From assembly GCA_958354105.1 (NCBI GenBank), contig CATWVA010000002.1, forward strand, positions 62,001-126,000: a DNA stretch of 64,000 nt, read 5' to 3'. The translations under genes and the position numbers were made by a program. Shown piece after piece: positions 1-7,372 of this stretch. The stretch comes from an uncultured Collinsella sp. Lineage in GTDB: Bacteria; Actinomycetota; Coriobacteriia; Coriobacteriales; Coriobacteriaceae. Numbering within the stretch: position 1 is the stretch's first letter; each line of letters opens with the position of its first letter. The notes under the pieces were generated by a model. It did not search any database. It was given only the letters and a program-made list of their open reading frames with translations, and had not been told where the DNA came from.

Positions 1-145
1 CATGGGCAATATCGGCCTCGTGGGCCCGCACCGCATCGCGTAAACTCACGAGCGCACGACGTCGAGCATCGACATCAAACGTGGCGTGTGTCTTAAAGTA
101 GGCGCGCTGATCGCCGACGATGCGCGCAATTTCCTCGGTGTTCAT
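1..145 (-). CDS. Aldehyde dehydrogenase, N-terminal fragment (cut by window start)
   Basis: Only the first 48 codons lie in the window. They start with ATG at 145, behind an AGGAGG-type site that overlaps the end of the upstream alcohol dehydrogenase gene. The fragment reads MNTEEIARIVGDQRAYF and continues with a basic, helical stretch (ARRRALVSLRDAV). This resembles the N-terminus of NAD(P)-dependent aldehyde dehydrogenases of the coniferyl/long-chain aldehyde type. The catalytic Cys and Glu fall outside the window. An 8-bp gap after an iron alcohol dehydrogenase suggests an operon interconverting alcohols, aldehydes and acids. Family call is moderate because only the start is visible. Confidence 0.6.
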   Translation of the reverse strand, partial: MNTEEIARIVGDQRAYFKTHATFDVDARRRALVSLRDAVRAHEADIAH

Positions 146-153
146 GGACCCTC

Positions 154-1374
154 CTAGTTCTCGTCTTCAAACATACCACCCGCGACGACCTCGTACATAC
201 GCTCGAGCTCCAAGCGGTCCATTAGAAGCGGAACGGGGTACAGGGGATTGGCCTCGGCATCGGCATGCGCCGCCATTTGCGGAATATCGGAGCGGCGAAT
301 ACCCGAGACATATTTGGGGATTCCTAGGGCCCCGTTCATACGGTCGACCCAATCGATAAAGGCCTCGGCCGCCAGGCTATCCTGCGCGTTAGCCGGCGCG
401 ATACCGGCCATGCGGGCGAGATCGGCGAGTTTAGGAGCAGCGGCTTCGCCATAGGCACGAAGCATGTGCGGCAAGATGATGGCGTTGGCCAAGCCGTGGG
501 GAATCCCGTAACGCCCGCCCAGGCTGTGCGCGATGGCATGGACGTATCCAACATAGGAGCGCGTAAAGGCAACACCCGCTTTATACGCCGCCGAAAGCAT
601 ATTGCGGCGCGCACGCATGTCGTCGCCATGCTCATAGGCCTCGAGCAAATTGTCGCGGATGAGCTGGACCGCCTGACGCGCCATCTTGCGCGTGTAGGGC
701 GTGGTGCTACGGCCGATAAAGGCCTCAACAGCATGCGTCAGGGCATCCATGCCCGTCTGCCCCGTAATGGAGGCGGGCAGGCCGCGTGTAAACTCGGGGT
801 CGTGCACCGCAAAGCGCGGAATAAGCACAAAGTCGTTAATGGGGTATTTGTAGTGCGTCTCGTCATCGGTGATAACCGCCGCGAGTGTGACTTCGCTTCC
901 CGTACCGGCGGTAGTGGGAACCGCGATAAGCAGCGGCAGGAGACGGTGGACTCGCAACAGGCCGCGCATCTTGTTGATGGGCTTATTTGGCTGTGCGATG
1001 CGTGCGCCCACGCCCTTGGCGCAGTCCATGGCCGAACCGCCGCCAAAGCCGATAATGGCCTGGCAGGCGCTCTCGCGATACAGGGACGCCGCTTCCTCCA
1101 CGTTTGAGACCGTGGGGTTCGCACGCGTTTCGGCATAGACCGTAACGCCAATCCCCTGAGCCGTAAGCGCACGCTCGAGTGATGCTGTGAGCCCCAAACG
1201 TGCAATACCAGGGTCTGTCACGATAAGAACCTTCTGGATCGAGCGCTTTTGAAGCACCGCGGGCACATCCTCGGCGTGCTCCAGAATGCGTGGCTCGGTA
1301 TAGGGCAGCACCGGCAATGCGATGCGAAAAACCGTTTGATACGTTCGGCACCAGGCACGACGGGCTAGATGCAT
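154..1374 (-). CDS. Iron-containing alcohol dehydrogenase
   Basis: The protein is about 406 residues, normal for the type III (iron-activated) alcohol dehydrogenases that reduce aldehydes or oxidise alcohols with NAD(P)H. The nucleotide-binding signature GFGGGSAMD and the motif PTTAGTGSEVT are intact. Metal ligands are expected in the HAVEA region and in two later His sites (HAIAHSLGG, PHGLANA). The start is placed at ATG 1374 (MHLARRAWCR), where homology begins, although the frame stays open upstream to 1455. It is followed 8 bp later by an aldehyde dehydrogenase gene, so the pair probably acts in fermentative alcohol/aldehyde metabolism. A 6-4-6 palindrome at 1393-1408 lies just upstream. 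Confidence 0.85.
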   Translation of the reverse strand: MHLARRAWCRTYQTVFRIALPVLPYTEPRILEHAEDVPAVLQKRSIQKVLIVTDPGIARLGLTASLERALTAQGIGVTVYAETRANPTVSNVEEAASLYRESACQAIIGFGGGSAMDCAKGVGARIAQPNKPINKMRGLLRVHRLLPLLIAVPTTAGTGSEVTLAAVITDDETHYKYPINDFVLIPRFAVHDPEFTRGLPASITGQTGMDALTHAVEAFIGRSTTPYTRKMARQAVQLIRDNLLEAYEHGDDMRARRNMLSAAYKAGVAFTRSYVGYVHAIAHSLGGRYGIPHGLANAIILPHMLRAYGEAAAPKLADLARMAGIAPANAQDSLAAEAFIDWVDRMNGALGIPKYVSGIRRSDIPQMAAHADAEANPLYPVPLLMDRLELERMYEVVAGGMFEDEN

Positions 1375-1392
1375 AAAGGAAGCTCCCTCATT

Positions 1393-1408
1393 TGTTGATG
1401 GGTCAACA
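1393..1408. promoter_or_regulatory. Palindrome upstream of alcohol dehydrogenase (possible operator)
   Basis: TGTTGA-tggg-TCAACA is a perfect 6-bp inverted repeat with a 4-bp centre, ending 19 bp upstream of the alcohol dehydrogenase start. Its position in the leader fits an operator for a repressor. The regulator is unknown. Confidence 0.35.
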
Positions 1409-1518
1409 TTTGCTCGACCGATTGTACTCATCGGCGTCCGCATATGGCTTGCCAATCGTTAATCAATCAACATCTTCACATGCTTAAATTGTTTTATTAA
1501 AAATCATTCCTAATAGGC

Positions 1519-1547
1519 TTCACTTTTGGTTGCATTTATGGATAATA
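1519..1547 (+). promoter_or_regulatory. Candidate promoter of rubrerythrin
   Basis: TTCACT (1519-1524) and GATAAT (1541-1546) are 16 bp apart in an AT-rich stretch, about 85 bp upstream of the rubrerythrin start. They match sigma-70-type -35 and -10 boxes imperfectly. Confidence 0.35.
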
Positions 1548-1630
1548 GAACCCGTCAAGACGCACGTCCGGAGAGGGCCCTTACGGGACCGGACAAGCGC
1601 CCCATCGCCATCGATCGAAAGGATCGAATC

Positions 1631-2191
1631 ATGAAGTTTGTTTGCCCCGTTTGCGGTTATGTGGAAGAGTTCGACGGCGACCAGCTGCCCGAGGACTTCA
1701 AGTGCCCCCAGTGCGGCGTTCCCGGTTCTCGTTTCCTGAAGCAGGAGGAAGGTCAGCTCGAGTGGGCTGCCGAGCACGTCGTGGGCGTCGCCAAGATGGA
1801 GGGCGTCTCCGAGGACATCGTTGCCGACCTGCGCGCCAACTTTGAGGGCGAGTGCTCCGAGGTCGGTATGTACCTGGCCATGGCTCGCGTCGCCCATCGC
1901 GAGGGCTATCCTGAGATCGGCCTGTACTGGGAGAAGGCTGCCCACGAGGAGGCCGAGCACGCCGCCAAGTTCGCTGAGCTCCTGGGCGAGGTCGTGACCG
2001 ACTCCACCAAGAAGAACCTCGAAATGCGCGTTGAGGCCGAGAATGGCGCCACCGCCGGCAAGACCGATCTTGCCAAGCGCGCCAAGGCCGCCGGCCTCGA
2101 TGCCATCCACGACACCGTGCACGAGATGGCTCGCGACGAGGCTCGCCACGGCAAGGCTTTCGCCGGTCTGCTCAAGCGCTACTTTGGCTAA
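1631..2191 (+). CDS. rbr: Rubrerythrin with N-terminal rubredoxin domain
   Basis: This 186-residue protein reduces hydrogen peroxide in anaerobes. Residues 1-35 form a rubredoxin-type iron site with two CxxC pairs (CPVCGY and CPQCG). The ferritin-like four-helix diiron domain follows, with the ligand-type segments ECSEVGMY, HEEAEHA and DEARHG. The rubredoxin domain comes first, the 'reverse' order compared with classical rubrerythrin. The ATG at 1631 is preferred because the rubredoxin fold begins there behind a GAAAGGATC site, although the frame is open further upstream. A strong hairpin terminator follows at 2226. It stands alone between oppositely oriented genes and is probably a stress-defence monocistron. 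Confidence 0.92.
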   Translation: MKFVCPVCGYVEEFDGDQLPEDFKCPQCGVPGSRFLKQEEGQLEWAAEHVVGVAKMEGVSEDIVADLRANFEGECSEVGMYLAMARVAHREGYPEIGLYWEKAAHEEAEHAAKFAELLGEVVTDSTKKNLEMRVEAENGATAGKTDLAKRAKAAGLDAIHDTVHEMARDEARHGKAFAGLLKRYFG

Positions 2192-2225
2192 GCCAACCGC
2201 CTGAGACATAACCTCTAGCTCGATG

Positions 2226-2256
2226 AGGCCCGAACCGTATTGGTTCGGGCCTTTTT
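2226..2256 (+). terminator. Rho-independent terminator of rubrerythrin
   Basis: An 11-bp perfect stem (AGGCCCGAACC / GGTTCGGGCCT) with a 5-base loop is followed by a T run, about 35 bp after the rubrerythrin stop. It also lies just past the 3' end of the opposing regulator gene. Confidence 0.9.
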
Positions 2257-2263
2257 CGTGGGC

Positions 2264-3679
2264 TTATTGCAGCTGTTCCTGAAGGACGATGAGCGAATGA
2301 GGGCTCAGGTCGTCGTATTGTATGAGGACGCGAGATGGAGCGTTCTTAGTCGATGCCCGATCACCCGTCCACAGGCAATCGGCGATGTTGACATAGGAAA
2401 TACGAGCGTCAGCGAGAGCCTTCGCGAAACTCTCCCCCGCCTTGTCCTCGGCCAGGGCAACAGTGCAGTAAAGGCCGGCGTCCGCGTACTCGATCGAGAC
2501 TTCCCCTGCCGGAAATACCTTCCGCACAAGCGCCATCAGGCCATCGCGTGTCTCGCGAGCGCGAACGCGGACCCGGTTTACATGGCGCTCGTAATCGCCT
2601 GATTCCAGTAAACGAGCCAAAGCGACCTGGTCAACAGAACTCACCGACGAGGCGTAAAAACCAAGGTTGCGCCTAAACCGTTCCATCAGCTCATCGGGCA
2701 ACACCATGTACGCCAAACGCAACGCCGATGAAAGGCTCTTCGAAAACGTGTTGGTATAGATGACCGATTGAGCGGCATCGATCGACGCGAGCGCGGGAAT
2801 CGGCTTGCCGGCAAGGCGAAACTCACAATCAAAGTCGTCTTCGATGAGATACCGACCTGGCCGCTCGGCGGCCCAGCTCAGCAACGCATAGCGACGTGCA
2901 ATGCTCGTCACAAGACCGGTCGGATACTGATGAGACGGCATCAGGTGAAGGACATCGGTCCCGGTTTTCTGCAGCGCGCTCAAGTCCACGCCCTCAGCAT
3001 CCAACGGGACATGCCGCACTTCGCAACCCATGGCCTGATAGATGCGCGTCAAGCGCAAATAGCCTGGATCCTCGACGGCATACACCTTGTCCGCGCCAAG
3101 CAACTGAACCAACATGGTATCGAGCAGCTGGGCGCCCGCACCGATAACGATATTGTCGGGATTGACATTCATGCCCCTTGTCCCGCGCAGATGGTGCGCA
3201 ATCGCGCGTCGTAGCCGAGCGGTGCCCTGCGCCGGTGCGGGCGAAAAGATTTCACGCTCGTCTTCGGACGTCAGCGTCGCCCGTAGCGCACTTTGCCAAA
3301 GCCGCGCCGCCTCCAAAGCGGAAGGAGAAAGTGCGTCGAATCGCTCTGTCTGCCCCATGGCATCATGCGCGCTGGGACCAACAGGAACAGCATCTCGGTC
3401 GATATCCCCCGCAGCCAAAGCCAAAACCGGCGCATCCGGAAGCTCGCACGCGTAGTAGCCGCGACGCGGCATTGAGCAAATATAACCCTCGGCAAGCAAC
3501 TGGCTATATGCATTCTCGATGGTAATGACACTGATACCCAGATGACTCGCAAAGGCGCGCTTAGACGGCAGATGCTCCCCTGCCGCAATGCGCCCGGCAA
3601 CAATATCATCGCGAATTTGCTGGTAAACATACTCATAAAGCGATGCTTCGCCGCGATTTTCCAAATTGTAGTCAAGCAT
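2264..3679 (-). CDS. pdxR: MocR/PdxR-type regulator (GntR HTH fused to aminotransferase domain)
   Basis: About 471 residues. Residues 5-75 are a GntR winged helix (EYVYQQIRDDIVAGRIAAGEHLPS). The rest is a fold-type I aminotransferase-like domain with the PLP-lysine region NTFSKSLSSALRLAY. Such MocR proteins sense pyridoxal phosphate. Divergence from pdxS-pdxT, 145 bp away, identifies this one as PdxR, the activator of PLP synthesis. ATG 3679 is the first ATG; a TTG further upstream is possible. Two direct CTGACCTT repeats in the intergenic region are candidate binding sites. Divergent arrangement with autoregulation is typical of the family. Confidence 0.88.
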   Translation of the reverse strand: MLDYNLENRGEASLYEYVYQQIRDDIVAGRIAAGEHLPSKRAFASHLGISVITIENAYSQLLAEGYICSMPRRGYYACELPDAPVLALAAGDIDRDAVPVGPSAHDAMGQTERFDALSPSALEAARLWQSALRATLTSEDEREIFSPAPAQGTARLRRAIAHHLRGTRGMNVNPDNIVIGAGAQLLDTMLVQLLGADKVYAVEDPGYLRLTRIYQAMGCEVRHVPLDAEGVDLSALQKTGTDVLHLMPSHQYPTGLVTSIARRYALLSWAAERPGRYLIEDDFDCEFRLAGKPIPALASIDAAQSVIYTNTFSKSLSSALRLAYMVLPDELMERFRRNLGFYASSVSSVDQVALARLLESGDYERHVNRVRVRARETRDGLMALVRKVFPAGEVSIEYADAGLYCTVALAEDKAGESFAKALADARISYVNIADCLWTGDRASTKNAPSRVLIQYDDLSPHSLIVLQEQLQ

Positions 3680-3690
3680 GGGTCTATCAC

Positions 3691-3732
3691 CTGACCTTAT
3701 CGAATCATTCAATCTGGCATTAGTCTGACCTT
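3691..3732. promoter_or_regulatory. Candidate PdxR operator, two direct repeats
   Basis: CTGACCTT occurs at 3691-3698 and again at 3725-3732 (34 bp apart, about three helical turns) between divergent pdxR and pdxS. Known PdxR proteins bind direct repeats in this position. Assignment is by position and pattern only. Confidence 0.45.
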
Positions 3733-3824
3733 GTTATTATCTCGAAAACTGAGTATTTCGCCATACCCAGCTCCCCGATAGGATGTTCCGTCAAGCAATG
3801 CACATGCCAACCAAGGGAGCAACC

Positions 3825-4715
3825 ATGGCAGAACAGACCAACAAGGCCGATCGCGTCAAACTCAATCGCGAGCTCGCGCAGATGCTCAAGGGCGGCGTCA
3901 TCATGGACGTCACCACGCCCGAGCAGGCACGCATCGCCGAGGAGGCGGGCGCCTGCGCCGTCATGGCGCTCGAGCGCATCCCGGCCGACATCCGCGCCGC
4001 AGGCGGCGTCTCGCGCATGAGTGATCCCAAGATGATCAAGGGCATCCAAAAAGCTGTCTCCATCCCCGTTATGGCCAAGTGCCGCATCGGCCACATTGTC
4101 GAGGCGCAGATCCTGCAGGCCATCGAAATCGACTACATCGACGAATCCGAGGTCCTCTCCCCCGCCGATGATGTCTATCACATCGACAAGACCCAGTTTG
4201 ACGTGCCGTTTGTCTGCGGCGCCCGCGATCTGGGCGAGGCGTTGCGCCGTGTTGCCGAGGGCGCCACGATGATTCGTACCAAGGGCGAGCCGGGCACGGG
4301 CGACGTCGTTCAGGCCGTGCGCCATATGCGCAAGATCCAAAAGCAGATCCGCGACGTTGTTGCTCTGCGCGACGACGAGCTCTTTGAGGCAGCCAAGCAG
4401 CTGCAGGTTCCGGTCGAGCTGGTGCGCGAGGTCCATGCCACGGGTAAGCTCCCCGTCGTAAACTTTGCCGCCGGCGGAGTCGCGACCCCCGCCGACGCCG
4501 CGCTGATGATGCAGCTGGGCGCCGAGGGCGTCTTTGTTGGCTCGGGCATCTTTAAGAGCGGCGACCCCGCCAAGCGCGCCGCCGCCATCGTCAAGGCCGT
4601 GGCAAACTTCACCGACGCCAAGCTCATCGCCGAGCTTTCGGAGGACCTGGGCGAGGCCATGGTGGGCATCAACGCCGACGAAATCGAGATCATCATGGAG
4701 GAGCGCGGGCGCTAG
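3825..4715 (+). CDS. pdxS: Pyridoxal 5'-phosphate synthase subunit PdxS
   Basis: The 296-residue protein matches the (beta/alpha)8 synthase subunit of DXP-independent vitamin B6 synthesis. That enzyme makes PLP from ribose 5-phosphate, glyceraldehyde 3-phosphate and ammonia supplied by PdxT. Visible signatures include GGVIMDVTTPEQARIAEEAG, the catalytic-lysine region VMAKCRIGH, and the phosphate-binding segment GAEGVFVGSGIFKS. The start is ATG 3825, behind AAGGGAGC; an upstream in-frame ATG lacks a good site. pdxT follows 20 bp later, forming the pdxST operon under divergent PdxR. Confidence 0.97.
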   Translation: MAEQTNKADRVKLNRELAQMLKGGVIMDVTTPEQARIAEEAGACAVMALERIPADIRAAGGVSRMSDPKMIKGIQKAVSIPVMAKCRIGHIVEAQILQAIEIDYIDESEVLSPADDVYHIDKTQFDVPFVCGARDLGEALRRVAEGATMIRTKGEPGTGDVVQAVRHMRKIQKQIRDVVALRDDELFEAAKQLQVPVELVREVHATGKLPVVNFAAGGVATPADAALMMQLGAEGVFVGSGIFKSGDPAKRAAAIVKAVANFTDAKLIAELSEDLGEAMVGINADEIEIIMEERGR

Positions 4716-4735
4716 TCCAGCAGAAAGGATCGCAC

Positions 4736-5323
4736 ATGAGCGATTATGCAGACCAAACGGTCGCCGTGCTGGCGGTCCAGGGCGCTTTTGCCGAGCACGA
4801 GGCAAGACTGTCCGAGCTGGGCGCACGTTGTATCGAGCTGAGGCAGGCGGCCGATTTGCGGCAGAACTTTGACCGCCTGGTCCTCCCCGGCGGCGAGTCC
4901 ACCGTTCAGGGCAAGTTACTTGCCGAGCTTGGTATGCTCGATGAGCTTCGCACCCGCATTGTTGAGGGCATGCCCGTCCTGGGCACCTGCGCCGGCTTGA
5001 TTCTATTGGCGCGCGATCTTGCCGCCCACGACGATAAGGGGACGCCGCGCTTGGCAACCATGGATGCGCTCGTTGAGCGCAATGCTTACGGCAGACAGCT
5101 CGGCAGCTTTCGCACCAAGGGGCAGGTAGTCGGTATCGACGGTGAGGTGCCGCTGACGTTTATCCGCGCGCCCCGCATCGTCGAAGTGCACGGCGACACT
5201 GAGGCCCTAGCCGAAGTCGACGGTCGCATCGTCGCCGCCCGCCAAGGCAACCAGCTCGGCGTCACCTTCCACCCCGAGCTCGACGAAGACACCCGCCTCC
5301 ACGAACTGTTCCTGCAAATGTAG
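4736..5323 (+). CDS. pdxT: Pyridoxal 5'-phosphate synthase glutaminase subunit PdxT
   Basis: This 195-residue class I glutaminase hydrolyses glutamine and channels ammonia to PdxS. The GGES motif (LPGGEST), the nucleophile Cys in LGTCAGLILLA and the His/Glu pair in FHPELDED are all present, so the triad looks complete. The start follows GAAAGGATCGCAC. It is the last gene of the pdxST operon. The region downstream holds several palindromic repeats in place of a simple terminator. Confidence 0.97.
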   Translation: MSDYADQTVAVLAVQGAFAEHEARLSELGARCIELRQAADLRQNFDRLVLPGGESTVQGKLLAELGMLDELRTRIVEGMPVLGTCAGLILLARDLAAHDDKGTPRLATMDALVERNAYGRQLGSFRTKGQVVGIDGEVPLTFIRAPRIVEVHGDTEALAEVDGRIVAARQGNQLGVTFHPELDEDTRLHELFLQM

Positions 5324-5363
5324 GCAGAATTTAAACGAGCGTGGATTTTCGGACATACAACAA

Positions 5364-5431
5364 ATGAGAGTGGATAATCTCCCACTTTGAGCTTGAATGC
5401 AGGCTCAAACCGGGAGATTATCCACTCTCAT
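5364..5431. repeat. Long hairpin, 20-bp perfect arms
   Basis: ATGAGAGTGGATAATCTCCC (5364-5383) is exactly complementary to 5412-5431. Inside it TTTGAGC (5386-5392) pairs with GCTCAAA (5403-5409). The stem is nearly continuous with a loop of about 10 bases. It lies 40 bp after pdxT and has no T run, so it is not a standard terminator. Confidence 0.8.
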
Positions 5432-5437
5432 GCTATG

Positions 5438-5466
5438 TAGTCGTTTAAGAACGTCCCCAATGACTA
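5438..5466 (+). repeat. Dispersed 29-bp repeat, copy 1
   Basis: The 29 bp beginning TAGTCGTTTAAGAACG and ending CCAATGACTA are identical to 56042-56070 and recur as part of the palindrome at 63013-63070. The unit has short inverted ends (TAGTC / GACTA). Confidence 0.8.
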
Positions 5467-5499
5467 CCTTGGATCATGGCAATGCCGATGTTTTGGCAC

Positions 5500-5648
5500 C
5501 GACAGCGAGCGCCCACCAGAGCGAACAAATTGGCATGAAAAGAGGACGGCATAGACCTTCTGGTCATGCCGTCCTCTTTGAATGACAAGTTGTCGCTCTG
5601 GTGGGCGCGCAGCGTCAATTAGTTACGCGGTTCGTAGAACCGCGTAAC
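5500..5648. repeat. Multi-stem structured intergenic element, copy A
   Basis: There are three nested or adjacent stems. The outer stem (5509-5524 with 5593-5608) is 16 bp and perfect. A central hairpin (about 5539-5579) is capped by GACCTTCTGGTC. A third hairpin (5622-5648) has 12-bp arms and abuts the stop codon of the opposing gene at 5653. The copy at 7222-7367 has the same layout with different stem sequences. It lies between convergent gene ends. It could be a bidirectional terminator-like RNA, a REP-type DNA element or a small RNA. Confidence 0.7.
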
Positions 5649-5652
5649 CCAA

Positions 5653-6564
5653 CTAAAAGCGGTTGCCGCGGAAGCCGCCACCGTTGCGGCCGCCACGGTC
5701 GCCACCGCGACCGCCGCGGTCGTTACCACGGTTGCCGCCGAAGCCACCACGGTTGCCACCGCGATCGCCATAGCCACCACGGTTGCCACCAAAGCCGCCG
5801 CGACCGCCACGGTCGCCGCCACGGTCGCCAAAGCCGCCACGGCCACCACGATCGCCACCGCGGCCGCCGCGGTCACCGCCACGGCCACCACGATCGCCAA
5901 AGCCGCCGCGACCGCCACGGTCGCCGCCACGGCCACCGCGCTCGTCACGGCCGCCGCGAGGACCGCGGTCCTCGTCCAGGCCCATGGCGACAAGCGGAGC
6001 GATAACCTTATCGAGAGCGGCCATCAGCTCGGTGGCCTCCTCGTAAGAAAGCTCGGGCAGGAGCTTCTCCTTCTTATTGGCAAGCTTGACCAGGCCCTCA
6101 GCGGCATCCTCGGCAGCGAAGACAACGATCTTGCGCATATCGCCCTCGGCGTCGTCGATGCGGCCGACCAGGTCGGCAGCCTCGGCCTCGGCCATCAGAC
6201 CATCGAGCTCACGAAGGCGCATGCCCAGCAGGTCGGACATTTCCTTCTGCTCCATCTTGGGCTTGAGGTCAAGAAGCTTGATGGCGCGCTCGATGTTCGC
6301 CATGCGCTCGGCCTTGGCCTCCTCCTCCTTGGAAATAGCAAAGCGACGGCTGCGCAGCAGGCGGGCGGCCTTCTGCATCTTGTCCATCAGCTCTTCGTCA
6401 TCGTAATCAACGGCGGCCTCGACAACCTCGGCCTCCTCCTCGGCAGAAACCTCGTCAGCAGCCTCAACCTCGGCAGCTTCGGTCTCCACGGTCTCGACTG
6501 CCTCAACCTCGGCAGCCATGGTCTCGTTCTCGGTCTCGTTCATGATCTCTTCGTTCTCAGACAT
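5653..6564 (-). CDS. Acidic protein with putative winged-helix core and RGG-repeat tail
   Basis: The 303 residues fall into three parts. Residues 1-60 are strongly acidic (Glu/Ala/Val-rich). Residues about 60-195 are helical and contain KEEEAKAERMANIERAIKLL and a segment resembling a MarR-like winged helix. Residues about 198-303 are a low-complexity tail of RGG, GDRGG and GNRGG repeats. RGG tails usually bind RNA and appear in some bacterial RNA-associated proteins. The start has a clear AAGGAGTCTC site. It is a single gene between structured element A and a divergent deformylase gene. RNA binding is inferred from the tail; the core family is not certain. Confidence 0.75.
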   Translation of the reverse strand: MSENEEIMNETENETMAAEVEAVETVETEAAEVEAADEVSAEEEAEVVEAAVDYDDEELMDKMQKAARLLRSRRFAISKEEEAKAERMANIERAIKLLDLKPKMEQKEMSDLLGMRLRELDGLMAEAEAADLVGRIDDAEGDMRKIVVFAAEDAAEGLVKLANKKEKLLPELSYEEATELMAALDKVIAPLVAMGLDEDRGPRGGRDERGGRGGDRGGRGGFGDRGGRGGDRGGRGGDRGGRGGFGDRGGDRGGRGGFGGNRGGYGDRGGNRGGFGGNRGNDRGGRGGDRGGRNGGGFRGNRF

Positions 6565-6778
6565 GAGACTCCTTCTTGGCCCTCTCGGGCATCATCGCCC
6601 CATTCGCGGGGCCCGTCGCGCACTCTTTGCGCTTTATACATTCATGCCTCTCGGCAAAACGTCCATTAGTTTATGGTGTCGCCATCCAATCTAGCTGCAG
6701 AATCTATGTGCACACATTAATGCGACATGTCGCGGTATCATGGCCTGAACCAAACGTGTCCACCTTAAGGAGCCCGCC

Positions 6779-7189
6779 ATGATTAAGCCCATCATGAAAT
6801 CCGAGTTCTTTTTGCGCCTGCCTTCCGAAGACGCGGGCCCCGATGACGCCGTGACCGGACAGGATCTTCTGGATACGCTCCACGAGCATGAGCACGAGTG
6901 CGTGGGCCTCGCCGCCAACATGATCGGTGTGCGCAAACGCATCATCTGCGTAAAGGACGGCAGCAAGTCGCTGCTTATGTACAACCCGCAAATTCTTGAG
7001 CAGGTCAATGCCTACCAGACGAGCGAAGGATGTCTTTCTCTCGTCGGCGAGCGTCCCTGCACTCGTTATCGTCGCATTAAGGTGGAATATCTGGACGAGA
7101 ACTTCGTCCACCGCATCAAGAACTTCTCGGGCTACACCGCCGAGATCATCCAACACGAAATCGACCACTGCAACGGGATAGTTATTTAG
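6779..7189 (+). CDS. Small peptide deformylase-family protein
   Basis: 136 residues, shorter than housekeeping deformylases (about 150-200). Peptide deformylase removes the formyl group from nascent N-termini using a metal held by one Cys and two His. Motif 1 is GLAANMIG (residues 43-50), where the usual Gln is Met. Motif 2 is EGCLS (83-87) and motif 3 is QHEIDH (125-130), with the catalytic Glu intact. The start follows TTAAGGAGCCCGCC. A second, differently altered paralogue lies at 14622. It is probably an active or specialised metalloenzyme, but the motif 1 change leaves true deformylase activity unproven. Confidence 0.8.
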   Translation: MIKPIMKSEFFLRLPSEDAGPDDAVTGQDLLDTLHEHEHECVGLAANMIGVRKRIICVKDGSKSLLMYNPQILEQVNAYQTSEGCLSLVGERPCTRYRRIKVEYLDENFVHRIKNFSGYTAEIIQHEIDHCNGIVI

Positions 7190-7221
7190 ACAGCCAGGGT
7201 AACGATGCGGATTGAGCATAC

Positions 7222-7367
7222 GGCAGCGAGCGAGCCGCATTTGCACCAAGGTGACGTGAAACGAAAGGGCGCTGACCTTCTGGTCGCGCCCTTGAAGTTG
7301 AACGTCAGATTGGTGTGAATGCGGCTCGCGCAGCGTCAAGTGGTCCGCCGTTCGGCAGAACGGCGGA
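7222..7367. repeat. Multi-stem structured intergenic element, copy B
   Basis: It has the same architecture as the element at 5500-5648. The outer stem (about 7230-7249 with 7311-7330) has two mismatches. The central hairpin (about 7265-7292) is capped by the same GACCTTCTGGTC. A third hairpin (about 7344-7366) abuts the stop of the opposing gene. CAGCGAGCG on the left and CGCAGCGTCAA on the right are shared with copy A. The stems themselves differ but still pair. It lies between convergent gene ends. Confidence 0.7.
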
Positions 7368-7372
7368 ACTAA

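Noticed and set aside
3720..5057. Long open frame opposite pdxS
   Set aside because: Antisense to pdxS; composition artefact.
5601..6005. His/Arg-rich open frame opposite the RGG tail
   Set aside because: It is the reverse complement of the RGG repeats and has no support of its own.
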